From positions 434,001 through 498,000 of the forward strand of contig MBPM02000063.1 of the NCBI GenBank assembly GCA_001695595.3: a stretch of DNA of 64,000 bases, in the 5' to 3' direction. This DNA comes from Plasmopara viticola. Its lineage: Eukaryota > Oomycota > Peronosporomycetes > Peronosporales > Peronosporaceae. Positions 33,368 to 44,536 of the stretch are shown here, in pieces. The notes under the pieces were generated by a model. That model saw only the letters and a list, made by a program, of their open reading frames with translations. It was not told where the DNA came from and did no database searches. Position numbers and translations under genes: made by a program. Position 1 is the first letter of the stretch, and the number at the start of each line of letters is the position of its first letter.

Positions 33368-35817
33368 TCTCGCCTCGTGCTTTACGTGTTTCTAACGTCA
33401 CACGGTGAAAGCCACCACCTTGCCACGAAGAGTTCGCTTCTCATCTATTTTATGATGCATACCTCTATTAAATAATAGCGCCGAATGCAGGCCTCGTGAG
33501 ACCACACCCTTGTCTTCTCTGCGAACGAGATGGATCTACCATGTTGTACCTGCGCTGTGTGCCTTTTTAGCGTCTTTTCGAAGTGTTTCATTTAATACTG
33601 GTGAGAGGTTGATCTTGTCTAGAATTAAATGACGGATGCATTGGCTGTGGTATAATTTTACCCGACTTTTCAAGCTCCTCCATGCAGAGTATTCTTTGCG
33701 GAATAGTATCCGGGCATACTTTGCTTACAAAGGCACCGGCATGCTCCATATGAGTGTATTGCTGATTCCTATCGTTATTTACCAACAGGAGTTCCTTTGA
33801 CCATCTCTGCTAGAGAAAAGACGCTAAACGCTTTTCGATGAGCGTCATGCGCTGCCACCTTATTCTTGACTTAACAGATGGACTCGCATGTCTCATCGCC
33901 ATGGCTGTGCATTGACGTTCATCAAAGACTCTGTTTATCAGCATATATACATGTACATGTGCCGCTCCACGTGTGGCCAGAGTGCAGCGTTGCAGCGTCC
34001 TCGATGCCTCGACCAAGAGTCGACTATGTTGCGCCAACCATCCAGCAAGAATTGTCCACGATGAGCAATATTCGGTTGACTACAATTATCTCTACGTGCG
34101 ACATTAAAATCTTTAATTTTTCAGTCGTTGAACCCGTAATTTACGACACACTACAAGTGCCGCGTCATATGAGCACTGCTCAGTGCTATATGTGCTGGTT
34201 CATGCGCAATGGCAGCAAGCGACCCGATTCGTCTTGACTTAGCGCCAGCTGTGTCATCAACGGTATTCAGTGAGTGCTAAATCTGATAAGCTTAAAATTT
34301 TGCATTTCACGTTTGATCTATTAGCATCCTAATGTCTAAGACGTTAATTTTATCGATCTAGTGTACTTTCACATGTTTTTAGCAGAGGTAATATCAGAAC
34401 CCACCAAACCTTTGATAAATAAAGATGAAGCCACAGGACCTCCAAAGTCTTGTGAATTTGTGACGTTCCATATTTTAGGCACATACGATCGATTTTAACA
34501 GTTTACAGCTCAGCGTCCACTCATACTTCGCACATGCCTTCTTCACGTTTCCAATTTGTTTTGCTCACATGTCAGTGCCGAATTTATCCGATCTCTGATG
34601 TCGCAAGACCATACAGCGTTCGGCGCTATAAAAATTAAGGAAGATCACTCCTATATGTACCAGAAGCTAAGCGTATTGACCCTCGTTTCGGTCCCTTAGT
34701 AAACCGTGACAATGTCGCATTGGTGTGCTTACAAAGCCTCGGCATTTGGTCGATTTCCTTCGAGTAAATAATTCAGCGTACTTGCCCGGCGCTTGAAAAT
34801 AGCCGAGGATAGACTACGATTAAAACACTAAGCCAGACTTGCTAGTACAACCTCTGTTAAAAACTCGGACCTTTTTTAAGTTATGCTCTGTCGATCTAAA
34901 TTTCTTTCGGAGGTTCGACCGATCTTAGCTTTTTCCCAGCGGATCTTTCCTGATCGGCTTTTAAATCTCCCTCCATATGTGAATCAGGAAATATTACAAA
35001 AATAATATGAAGGCAGCATTTGAGACAAAGCGGTTAACATAATAGCTAAAGATGGTTGCTGATCGCTGCTGGATGAATTTTCTGGTGAAATACTGTGCTA
35101 TGTAGTAACTGTAGAACATTTGCCGCACACAGCTTCATGTCAATAAGCCCAAAGGTCCGCATTTTGAAGTGTGAGAGCTTGTAGCCTCGAGATTAAGACC
35201 AGTATTATTTCTTGAACTAGCTAGGCAATTTTTTAAAACAAAGGTGGAATCCTGTAATAAAGCTTCCCTCTAAGAGATTTGATGCTTTTGATGCCTTTCA
35301 AGGCATTATACACATACGCGGATTCTTTGTGAGGCGAAACTTGTTCTTTAGCTTCAGGGCATACTAAACGGGATGAAAGAGCTCGCAGTCTTGATCGGGT
35401 CCGAACGGGGTTGCATAAGAGCCCGAAACGACCAGTACGAGTATGTAGACATTCCTACGAAAGCTCTTTAACGAAGCATATTTACTAGGAGATCACTGAA
35501 TCGTGCGTGTCGATGACACTGGCATCTTCTGTGGTTTCGCTTTTTAGCGTAAAGTTTTTCTTAGTGAGCATGAACTCTTATGAAGACAAACAGGAGAGAA
35601 TCTTTTCCCTTGAGTCAGATCAGTCATAACGAACAAAACTCTTCTTGTTGTAGGTGGAGCAACAAAAACCGGGTTTGATCATCTTAAAACTTTGTGAAAG
35701 AGTACGCAATACAAATTTACATACAATGACTTACTAAAGGCATTGTTTTCCCCCTAGAATGGGCTAGAACGACAGCTAGGCATTTTTTTCGCGTTCATAC
35801 GATGCGTGCGTGTGAGG
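33368..35817. other. Gene-free stretch, decayed retroelement DNA
   Basis: No supported gene. Frames at 33,588-34,237 are short and unrecognised. If the integrase remnant at 35,818-36,048 belongs to a minus-strand gypsy element, its catalytic integrase domain should lie in 35,000-35,800, but I see only frames broken by stops there. Confidence 0.4.
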
Positions 35818-36048
35818 TCATGCTTCCTTGCAAGTTGTCAGGGATGGAAGTATTTGGTCATCCAAGAGCTGAGAACACTTCTTAAGAGATATCCAATAAG
35901 TTTTCTGACAGGTCTCACAAATATCTACACATTTATTCACCCACTTGTAGCAAGATAAAATACGGACTTGCCTCAGCGTAGATAACCGATGTGTGTTTTG
36001 TCCGGAAGTATGTCGTACTTTACGTCTTCGCCGTTTGTAAAGACCCAT
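35818..36048 (-). mobile_element. Ty3/gypsy integrase zinc-binding (H2C2) remnant
   Basis: The minus-strand frame reads VRHTSGQNTHRLSTLRQ, then CYKWVNKCVDICETCQKTY. This matches the N-terminal zinc finger of gypsy integrases, where a 'GH.G..KT...L...' helix is followed by 'W..V..YV..C..CQ..K'. The CxxC pair is present; the first His of the HH pair appears lost. It is a 76-codon fragment of a dead element. Confidence 0.6.
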
Positions 36049-38976
36049 GCTGGATCATTTAGGCTCACCTCATAACAGAGCAAGCCTACTGCCTTGTATC
36101 GCGATTACATGATGCTAGTATGTGTGTCACATTAAATAGCATTTTTGTCATAATATGTGATTTAAGTCTCGTGACGTTTTGATCATTAGACTAAGAACAG
36201 AAAAGCTAACCGAAAAACAGTCTGATGCTAAGTCTTTAGAGCATATTTTGGTAAAATTTGCTGCGATAGATAGTAATTACAAAGTGGATTAACTGATAAA
36301 ACCTTAATAGGTTACAGCTCACATTTTGGAGTGTGAAGGTCACAAAAAGCTTGAGTCTTAATTTTGAGACCATACAGGGGTCACATGAAGTCTTGAGTCC
36401 GATTTTGATAACGATACTAACCCTTGGATAGCATTCTGCGACTGGTATTCGCTATAAGTATAAAATGAAGCGAAGAGACGTTATCATTTGCTAGCAATAC
36501 TTACGACAGCCCCACTGCACCTGTGTAGTCGATCCATACCTATGAGTTTTTATTTGGAATCGTCCAAGATTGAAGCGTTTGCTCATTTGTCTCAAATCAT
36601 GCTCGAGGGGATGAGGAGGCTACCAGTTGTACAGCAAGGTCACGACGTGATCAGTGCGCGTTTCAGTAACGATAAAGCCATGTAGGCTAAATTTAAAGAG
36701 GCCAACTGCATCAATGATGCCGGTGTTGGACCAAAACCGGTCACGGTAAGCGTAAGAAAATTAAAGGAGAGAGAATGATTTTCTGCTTCGGGTGAGATAA
36801 GTCTAAATCGTCAAGACATTTGCCTTATTGCGTATAAAGCACCGAGAGTGACGTTAGCGATGCGAAAGCTTAATGAGGAAAAGCGCGAGTACATGTTAAA
36901 ACGTATCACCTTGATTGAGGCGGCATTCCCCACCAGGGATTAGCCAAAGCGTCGGCTGTCACAAATCGTTCTGCCACCTATCTATTCATATCATGTGCAG
37001 TCACTGTTCTTCGCAAATTAATTGAGTTTGTGGACATCGTCGAAGGGTATCGTTTTTGCTGGTATAATAGCCGGTATCATGTTAGTAGTCCAAATTTTAA
37101 CTGGTATATTTTGAGCAATGCACTACACCCCACATATTGACTTAGCGTTTAATAGATTATGCGTGATGTAAATAACGGTTGGTTAATTTGATATATACAC
37201 GCGAATTATGCATCTTTTTTTTATTGTTGTATGTATACATATTTTTAGAGGTTGTATCACGGATCTTATATTACACCTAGAGAAGCTTTATGGTGTTCAG
37301 GGGTAATTGTTTTTATCTTAATGATGGTTGACTGCTACCTACTTTAGAGGAGGTAGCAGTCAACCGTCTTATTTAGGGATCGCTCACGGGCGAAATGTTC
37401 TGCTCAAATTTAAGAGGCTGTGAGAAAGACACTGGTTCACAAAGCCAGAGTATATCAAGCGGTATCATTCCTAGAGGCAGTGGCTATGCTGATGAGGATG
37501 AGGTAAATCTTCAAGCTGCTGGCCTCAAATTAATGTCAGTCGCTGGTGTGTCGATGATGATGCCCACCATTCGTCTCTACACCATGCGCGCCAAGTTTTA
37601 GAAAGCTGAAATCGCACGGCAACTAGTCGTGTGCTACATCACAAGAAACGGTATCAAGTAGGAGGCGCGGGGTGGTTTGCGGGGTTATGCTATAGTTATC
37701 AAGCCTTGAGGAGGAATGATAGCTAAGAACTGAAGGGCTTCGAGCTCGATAATACGATTCAATCTTGCAAGATTGGCTTTTAAGTGGTCAAAGCAATTTT
37801 GGTGAATCCTGGTATGTCCTTGTCGACGCTATATCATCGAGAGACTGCGCTCAACCATTAACTGTCGAGGGAGTAGTGGCATAGCTTAAATTTTTAGGAG
37901 CACTAAATCAAGCATTGTCACTGTTTCTTAGCGACAGGAACGAAAGTCGTTTTATCTGGTATAAGGGTGGATTTTGGTTAAAGCTACACAGTTTTGATAA
38001 AGGCAAACGCTGTTTGTTTGGGCAATGGAAGATATCACTTTTTCCCGGGTATGGCGTGGCTTTATTGCGATGATGTTTGTGTTAATTAAGTATAAACCGC
38101 TCTCTTAGCTCCTAGCACATTTTTGGTGAGTTATGAACAAATCTCTATGCTTTAGTAGAGGCTCTAATTACGCAGAAACCCGGCTGAGTCAGCCAACATG
38201 TTGGACATCACGATGTGAAAAAGTTGCACTGATGGTATCAAAAATAAGATTTTTGTGTCAAAAATTACGTGGATGGTGTCTATCCAAGGCCTTGCGGCGT
38301 GGCGCAAGGCATCTAGAGATAGGCCCTGCCATTGTTGAGGAGTGGCACGTAGCCCACTGAATAACCTCGTCATTGACATCGCTCGCTATGTGTCCAGCAT
38401 AGCATAAAGGCTTCACGATTGAGGCATCTTGAGTCGCTGTTCTTTCGATATGCGTTGAGATGCACACATTTTGCTAAACGGGGACTACGATGAGCTACGC
38501 TTCCACTGGACTTTAACGTAGACGTCGGTGCTCCCATGCACATATTTACTGACACAGATACGCTACGAACCAGAAGGGAAAACACAAACGTATGAAGTTT
38601 TATGAGTAGCACAGAGTGTTTTGTGTTAGATGGGAAGGGTCCAAGATGAACTAGTGAGTAAAAAGTAAAAATGTCGGTAAATTACGATAGCACTGGGCTA
38701 AATTATTTTGGCAGAGAATGCTCTGATCAAGCTAAGCAAGATCTCTGCGGTATATCTCAAAGAGTTCTGGGAATACACCAAGAAGTTCCTTGGTGCACGC
38801 ATTAAATCTTTAAAGGATCCGTCGAATCCCTCTTATCTATAGTATATAAGTTTTAGCGTTTTGTCTCCCGAAGTTCGCCCCAGCTAATCACTTGATAGAA
38901 GTGTACATCATCAAATTGACCTAGCTCGAGAGTTGTATACTGCGCACGGTAGCGGTATTAACCGAAGGATCAGAGA
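36049..38976. other. Gene-free stretch with possible gag trace and one small hairpin
   Basis: No supported gene. At about 36,775-36,835 the plus strand reads FCFG then DKSKSSRHLPYC, reminiscent of a CCHC zinc knuckle broken by a stop. An ORF-like stretch at 36,860-36,942 (MRKLNEEKREYMLKRITLIE) is short. 37,080-37,280 is very AT-rich. Frames at 37,395-37,601 and 38,133-38,612 are unrecognised. Confidence 0.35.
37326..37365. repeat. Small perfect hairpin, 15-bp arms
   Basis: GGTTGACTGCTACCT at 37,326-37,340 is the exact reverse complement of 37,351-37,365, with a 10-base loop. No poly-T tail and no adjacent gene, so a terminator role is not supported. Confidence 0.8.
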
Positions 38977-39035
38977 GACGCCATTGACGCATTATTTTTT
39001 ACTCTAAGGTAAAAAAATAATGCGTCAATGGCGTC
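38977..39035. repeat. Foldback hairpin, 26-bp arms
   Basis: Left arm 38,977-39,002 begins GACGCCATTGACGCATTATT and is the reverse complement of 39,009-39,035 except for one extra A in the A/T run, with a 6-base loop. Its organisation resembles the hairpin at 4,557 but the sequences are unrelated. It lies about 500 bp before a gypsy RNase H remnant. Confidence 0.85.
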
Positions 39036-39519
39036 CCACCACGGTAAGTCCCCTCATCAAGCTAAATGTGGCCACCAGACAGCGATTTATTATAACAATG
39101 AGCTGCAAAGCCGAACGGCGGAACGCACCACTCAACTTGGTCACCGAATAGTATCAGCTTCCATTGCAAGAAAGTGACGTACTATCGAATGCGGTCAGCT
39201 TTTGCTATAAGAGCAGTTAATTATGCTTTGTAGACTCCCGAACGCTCTGTGACGTTAAATGGTATAGCAATGCAAAAATAAATAATGGCTATGCACACAC
39301 ATACGTGTTTTGCATACTCGTGTTAGTCACACAGGCATGGGATATCGCAGTGTCTACTTGCTTTCGAGTGCACGCGCACCAATAAATTTTGCGCTTATGT
39401 AGATTAGTGTTGCAAATTTTCTCGTATGAGTGCTCTTTATCTCAAAGCTTGGTGATTAAAGACCTCGCTTAGACCAAGATCATACTGTTTTATCAAAGCA
39501 AAGTTGACCAATGATTGCA
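39036..39519. other. Gene-free stretch
   Basis: Nothing recognised between the hairpin and the gypsy RNase H remnant; it may include decayed polymerase sequence of that element. Confidence 0.4.
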
Positions 39520-39990
39520 GAAATGTAGCATCAATTACGCAGAAGTGGTTGCCCCATCCTTAAAAGAACATTGAATGCATTTCGTAAATCCAACATCAAG
39601 AGACAATTCAGACAGCCAAGGATAGCCTTTGCCAGATCCAGAACGACCATTCAGTGTCATTTGTGACGCGTCAGATGTTTCTATAGGCACCAGGATGCTT
39701 CAAGTAGACACCAAGCTACACGATCGAGTGATCACATTCGATTTTCGACGGCTCGATGCTGCCGAAGAAACTTCCCGTCAGCTGCTTGCATTGAAAATTA
39801 TCCTTATCAAGTCAAGAATTTACCTACTACGCTTGAGGCCATTCGTAATTTCGTCACTGCATACTATGACAGAGTCGCCTCACTACTTGTAGAGAATGAC
39901 CAGGTGGCTTTTCTTCTTTGATCTGTATATCGTTGAGGTAAAGCGTAAGCTTTAGCTGATGCATTATTGCGTCTCATGTCACAGCTGTAA
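39520..39990 (+). mobile_element. Ty3/gypsy reverse transcriptase-RNase H remnant
   Basis: In the plus frame, CINYAEVVAPSLKE corresponds to the thumb/connection (YA.M..PL..LLK), then after two stops PDPERPFSVICDASDVSIG, the RNase H start with its first catalytic Asp. It continues with AEETSRQLLALK, RIYLLRLRPFVI and, past another stop, RMTRWLFFFDLY. Order and spacing are those of gypsy RNase H. At least three stops make it inactive. Orientation is opposite to the integrase remnant at 35.8 kb, so two elements are involved. Confidence 0.72.
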
Positions 39991-40170
39991 TCCCGTCTGT
40001 ATCACGTGTGCTTCAAATAACATGTGCGTAGCACTGCTAAAGGCTCAAGTGAGCAGTGAGTATAAGGTTTTGAGCATGGAGGTGTTAGTGCGATAAAGCG
40101 CGAGGTTAAGTCAGTTCTCGAAGGAAGCCGGGCTGCTAAATTACAGCATGACTGGTCCACCGCTACTTTT

Positions 40171-40215
40171 CATTGTATGTACGCGTCAAAATTCGAAAAT
40201 TCAGTACATACAATT
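40171..40215. repeat. Short inverted repeat upstream of the SR-protein gene
   Basis: CATTGTATGTAC at 40,171-40,182 pairs with GTACATACAA from 40,204, loop 21 bases, about 115 bp before the ATG at 40,331. Could be part of the promoter region; no known factor site is recognised. The segment 39,991-40,330 otherwise contains no gene. A pyrimidine-rich run just before the ATG (CTTCTTTTCCCTCCTTTC) fits the tract seen near oomycete transcription starts. Confidence 0.45.
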
Positions 40216-40330
40216 GTAATGTATACATTTTTGTAATGTCTGTTGTTGGCCACTCCTTACCATCGAATCCAATGTTTTCCACAAAACCGCTTTGCCGTGA
40301 AACTTGACGCTTCTTTTCCCTCCTTTCTTG

Positions 40331-41183
40331 ATGGGTCGCCGCTCCGCTTCCCCACGCCGCAGCTATAGCCGCAGCCGCAGCCCGCGTCGCTCACGACCAC
40401 GCAGTCGCAGTAGTAGTCGCGGTGGTCGTGGATCTTCGCCACACAAGCGCACTAGGTCCCATTCGCGAGGAGATCGTAGCCGCGCCCGCTCTCGCTCTCG
40501 TTCCCGTTCGCGTGACCGCCGAAAAGATCACAGCCGAGGTCACGGCCGACGTGAACGCTCGCGATCTATAGGACGTGGTCGTATCGAGCCAATCAGTCTT
40601 TTGGTGCGCAATCTGTCGTCCGAAACGTCACAAGACGAGCTTCGTCGCGCCTTCTCGCGCAACGACAATGACATTCTCGATGTGTACATTCCCAAGGATT
40701 ACAACACGAACCGCCCGCGAGGATTCGCCTTTATTGAATTTGCAGATGCACGCGTTGGCCGCGACGTGAAGATTGAAATGGACCGTACGCAGCTTAATGG
40801 CCGCGAGATCGCTGTACTTTTCGCCAAGCAACATCGCAAGAGTCCGCAAGAAATGCGTCGCATTCTCAACCAGCCGCATGATGGCTCGTACGTACAGATT
40901 TTCTCATGTACAGTTGTGGTCAAATTGCCAAACAAATTATATTTTGTCTTCAGGCCCAGGCATTCGCCTCGACGACGCTCCAAGTCGCGATCGCGCTCTA
41001 TTAAAAGGTAACACAGTTATGCTGATAGTGTCAAAACTGTATCGAATACTGATAGCAGTAAATTTTACGTTGGTCGTACGTTGGTTATTGCTCAGACGCA
41101 GCGCTAGCCCTAACAATCGGGCGCCGGCTTCTCCGCATGCTTCGCCATCTCCACGTCGTGGATCTGACTCCTGCAAGCATTAA
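40331..41183 (+). CDS. SR splicing factor of the SCL type (RS-RRM-RS)
   Basis: Nuclear RNA-binding protein acting in pre-mRNA splice-site selection. Three exons, 40,331-40,887, 40,954-41,007 and 41,096-41,183, give 232 residues. The N-terminal RS domain spans residues 1-85 (SRSRSPRRSRPRSRSSSR). One RRM spans about 88-165 with RNP2 LLVRNL at 90-95 and RNP1 RGFAFIEF at 130-137. The post-RRM signature HRKSPQEMRR at 168-177 is like the plant SC35-like (SCL) proteins. A short C-terminal RS tail spans the introns (PRHSPRRRSKSRSRS, then RRSASPNNRAPASPHASPSP). The N-terminal charged extension plus the RKxPxEMR block favours SCL over SRSF2. ATG at 40,331 is the first ATG in frame. Intron 1 is 66 bp, in frame and without a stop, so its retention would insert 22 hydrophobic residues; intron 2 retention gives an immediate stop. 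Confidence 0.9.
40888..40953 (+). other. Intron 1 of the SR gene (66 bp, in-frame)
   Basis: GTACGTACAG...TTTTGTCTTCAG. Excision joins TC to G and keeps the RS frame. It is a multiple of three with no stop, so spliced and unspliced forms are both translatable; the encoded insert is hydrophobic and unlike the RS tail, which favours it being an intron. Confidence 0.8.
41008..41095 (+). other. Intron 2 of the SR gene (88 bp)
   Basis: GTAACACAG...TTATTGCTCAG. The first codon across the donor is AGG TAA, so retention truncates the protein at residue 213. Splicing restores RRSASP and the rest of the RS tail. Confidence 0.82.
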
Positions 41184-42671
41184 GGTATTTAGCGGTTATT
41201 TTTGCTGACAAGTGGCGAAATATTTACATTACAAATGTCACTCTATTACACTTAAGAGCTTGGGGCTGAACAGTGTCTGCTTGCGGTGTACGAGCTAATT
41301 ATGCTACATTTGTACTTATCGTTTATGTCGCTACTCACGCATTCTTATTCTTGTAGATTTTTCTAAGCAATGCCGTGGAGATTAAGGTGATTTTTGTACA
41401 CTAAAGGTTGTTGTGTAAGATTCTGATTGTTGCTGATTTAAATGGTGTAGTACGCTGCAAGCGAATCAGTGCTAGATTACCGATTGCGAGTGGATATAAG
41501 ACAAGGACACTATATACTTAATAGGTTGGAGCCGTGAGACTGCAAGAGACAGATAAAGTCGAAGAAAATGAGACGGTCAAGAGAAAAGTGGAACCGGGAT
41601 TTTTTTCTTTAAAATCGATCAAGATGATTTCATGACGATGCTTGCGTAAAGATGACGTCGTTGAGGATCCAAGTTAGCAGGCGAAGTTTTTGCATCAAGG
41701 GCGCGTTTCATGACCAACGCAAACTGATGAGATTGCAGGTTTGTTATAGAATGACGTACACGAATGCAGCTTGTTCTTAAAGGACTTGACAGCTGCACAG
41801 GATGTACGCACAATGCACGAAGTTGTAGGATCATAGGTCGTCATCTTCCATGGCTGGAATGATCGTTTCTATCGCACACTGGTCACAAAAAAATGGCTAC
41901 ATGCTGGTAGTGTATTAGGAGCGCAGTCTTTATATCGCCACCACAGTGATTGTGAAAAGCCGACCCAACAGTTGAAGTGCACCACAGTATTGTATTGTAT
42001 TGTATTACGTTATCGCGTTGCCAAGTTATGCACGTGATAGGCTCAGTCTGGCTAGTCCACGGCATAGAGTGGTGTCCGCATACGTCGGGTCTCGTTCGGC
42101 GGGCAGTGCAGCCAGCACCGAGGTCGTGAGGGTCTTCCATTACTTTGTTTAGCTCTGACTTGGTAAGAGCCCAGGTGGCGCCCGGTGCTGGAAACCGTCG
42201 CGTCGGGGGTGAGATTCGTTAGAGACCTGCAGATGCCCAAGAGCTTCTGCCCGAAGCGCCCGAACATTTAGCCCCGCGCTTGGAAGGAGGGCGTCACCCC
42301 AACCTTTTCCAAGCGGGCACCACAGTGGTTATAGAAATAGAGAATTTTGGTTGAAGTTCACGAACCAATCATTATTCGTCGTGCTCTAAATTTGTAGGTC
42401 GTAGAGCAGTATATATTAAGAAATAGTGTAGTATTGATGTGCAATATTCAATTACACGTACGTGTGAGTTTTAATTGGTCAGCGATCGTAAGTGTGTAAG
42501 CAATATCTTAATCGTCCTTAAAAAGAGGACTGTAACAACAAAAATGACAAAGAAGCAAGCAAATAGAATCATTCTTGCAGTGGATTAGTGTCATCGCTAA
42601 ATATCAAAAGTCCAACAATGATTTGTTTAATCAGCGAATGAGCAACCTCAACGTTCAAGTTGCAGTAGTGT
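41184..42671. other. Intergenic stretch with possible LTR trace
   Basis: No supported gene. A minus-strand 71-codon frame from ATG at 41,834 is unrecognised. CACCACAGTG-type sequence occurs near 41,940, 41,980 and 42,320, and a (TGTAT) microsatellite of four units sits at 41,987-42,006. GC-rich DNA at 42,060-42,310 contrasts with its flanks and may be part of an old transposon. Nothing can be named with confidence. Confidence 0.35.
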
Positions 42672-42686
42672 CCCATTCCGCATTGT
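42672..42686 (+). promoter_or_regulatory. Oomycete initiator/FPR-like core promoter of the CoA-transferase gene
   Basis: CCCATTCCGCATTGT matches 11 of 12 positions of the oomycete core CATTYYNCAWTT (initiator plus flanking promoter region). It lies about 30 bases before the ATG at 42,708, which fits the very short 5' leaders usual in oomycete genes. Position and sequence together make this a good candidate transcription start. Confidence 0.6.
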
Positions 42687-42707
42687 GTACCGCAAGACGC
42701 GTATCAA

Positions 42708-44536
42708 ATGCTGCGTCTGACCGCCTTCTGTCCCCGAGCGTTGCGCACGCATTATTCGCAGGCGTTAAGCGTACCCTTCTCAACTCAAGGCAAAGTCTAC
42801 GTCGACGCGGACGCTGCTGTTAAGGATATCCCATCGGGGTCTAAGCTGTACGTTTAATACTTTGCCTGTTCTCAAGCATTCTTTACTGTATAGACTTCTG
42901 GCGTGTATGCTACAGCGTTGTTGGTGGCTTCGGCCTCTGTGGCATTCCGGAGAACTGCATTCAGGCGCTGGTGAACAATGGAGCTAAGGATTTGACGTGT
43001 GTGTCTAACAACGCTGGAGTAGACGACTTTGGACTGGGACTGCTGTTGCAGACCCGTCAGGTACTGCAAAGGTATATCTGTGCTTCGTCTTACAAGTTGC
43101 TAATTTTTGAGCGATTTGCTTCAGATCAAGCGCATGATCTCATCCTACGTTGGAGAAAACGCGCTGTTTGAAATGCTTTATCTTACAGGAGAATTAGAGG
43201 TGGAGCTAACACCACAAGGGACACTTGCAGAGCGTATTCGGGCTGGTGGATCTGGTATCCCGGCCTTTTACACGCCGACAGCGTACGGGACAATCATTCA
43301 AGTAAGTTTATTATTAAACAGTTTGCAATTATCAAATTTAATTTGCTGTAAGTACGTTAGGAGGGAGGATTTGCTATCAAGCTTAAACCTGACGGATCAG
43401 TCGATATTCCTAGTGCACCACGCGAAGTCCGAGTGTTTAATGGCCGCAATTACGTCATGGAAAAAGGAATCACGGGAGATTTCGCGCTTGTCAAGGCGTG
43501 GAAGGGGGACACTGAGGGAAACTTGGTCTTTCGCGGCACTGCCGGTAATTTTAATGTAGATGCGGCCAAAGCCGGAAGAATTACGATTGCCGAAGTGGAG
43601 GAGCTTGTGGATCCTGGTGAAATTCATCCTGGTAGCAAGAGCTTTGAGCGTTTTTTTGTCCTTTTAGTCGCAATTAATCATACGGTATTTTCTCTCTGCT
43701 TATGAAGGCGAAGTTCATTTGCCCAGTATCTATGTACAACGCATTTTCAAGGCAACAAAAAGCGAGAAACGTATTGAGAAGCTCACTCTGGCCAATGCCA
43801 AGGTATCTTTAATTTCAACTTTCGACAAAAGACCAAATATTGACAATAATATCTTACTTATCAGCACTCACAATTTAAAATCACTCCGGATCGAGAGCGC
43901 ATTATTCGTCGGGCTGCAAAGGAGTTGAAGGATGGAATGTATGTGAATTTGGGCATTGGCTTGCCGACTTTGGCGTCCAATTACGTACCAGATGGAGTGA
44001 AGGTGGTTTTACAGAGTGAAAACGGACTTCTGGGCATGGGTCCGTATCCAAACGAAGGCGAGCAAGACCCGGACTTGATTAATGCTGGTAAGGAAACGGT
44101 GACCTTTCTACCTGGCTCATCGACATTTTCTTCATCCGAGTCGTTCGCTATGATCCGTGGTGGTCACGTGGATCTGACGATTCTTGGCGCTCTTCAGGTA
44201 GCAGAGAACGGTGATCTGGCGAACTGGATTATTCCAGGTAAAATGGTAAAGGGTATGGGTGGCGCAATGGATCTTGTAGGCAGTGGCAATCGTGTCGTAG
44301 TCACGATGGAGCACAACGCGAAAAATGGGACAAAGAAGATTCTTAAAAGCTGCTCACTGCCGCTCACGGGCAAAAGTGTGGTGAACACCATCATTACAGA
44401 GCTGGGTGTATTTAATGTAATGCCAGGGCAGGTGCTCGTGTTGGTGGAGATCTCACCTTCGACTACAGTAGAGGAGATTCGCAATCGAACAGAAGCTGCT
44501 TTTACGGTTTCTAGTGTTTTAAAGTCGATGGAGTAA
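42708..44536 (+). CDS. OXCT1: Succinyl-CoA:3-ketoacid CoA transferase, mitochondrial
   Basis: Transfers CoA from succinyl-CoA to acetoacetate, the key step in using ketone bodies, in the mitochondrial matrix. Six exons: 42,708-42,847; 42,916-43,060; 43,125-43,301; 43,361-43,631; 43,708-43,802; 43,865-44,536. All splices are GT-AG, introns 59-76 bp, and give 499 residues. The N-terminus ([20 protein letters not shown]) is a basic amphipathic presequence ending near VPFSTQ. The A half has [28 protein letters not shown] and [12 protein letters not shown]; the B half has [47 protein letters not shown] and [15 protein letters not shown]. The catalytic Glu is in SENG at about residue 328. Both halves are fused, as in mitochondrial SCOT rather than two-subunit bacterial enzymes. 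The start was chosen because it alone is in frame with exon 1 and carries the presequence. Confidence 0.94.

Noticed and set aside
40304..40330. Upstream extension of the SR protein
   Set aside because: The extension begins with TTG; the first ATG is at 40,331 and starts directly into the RS domain.
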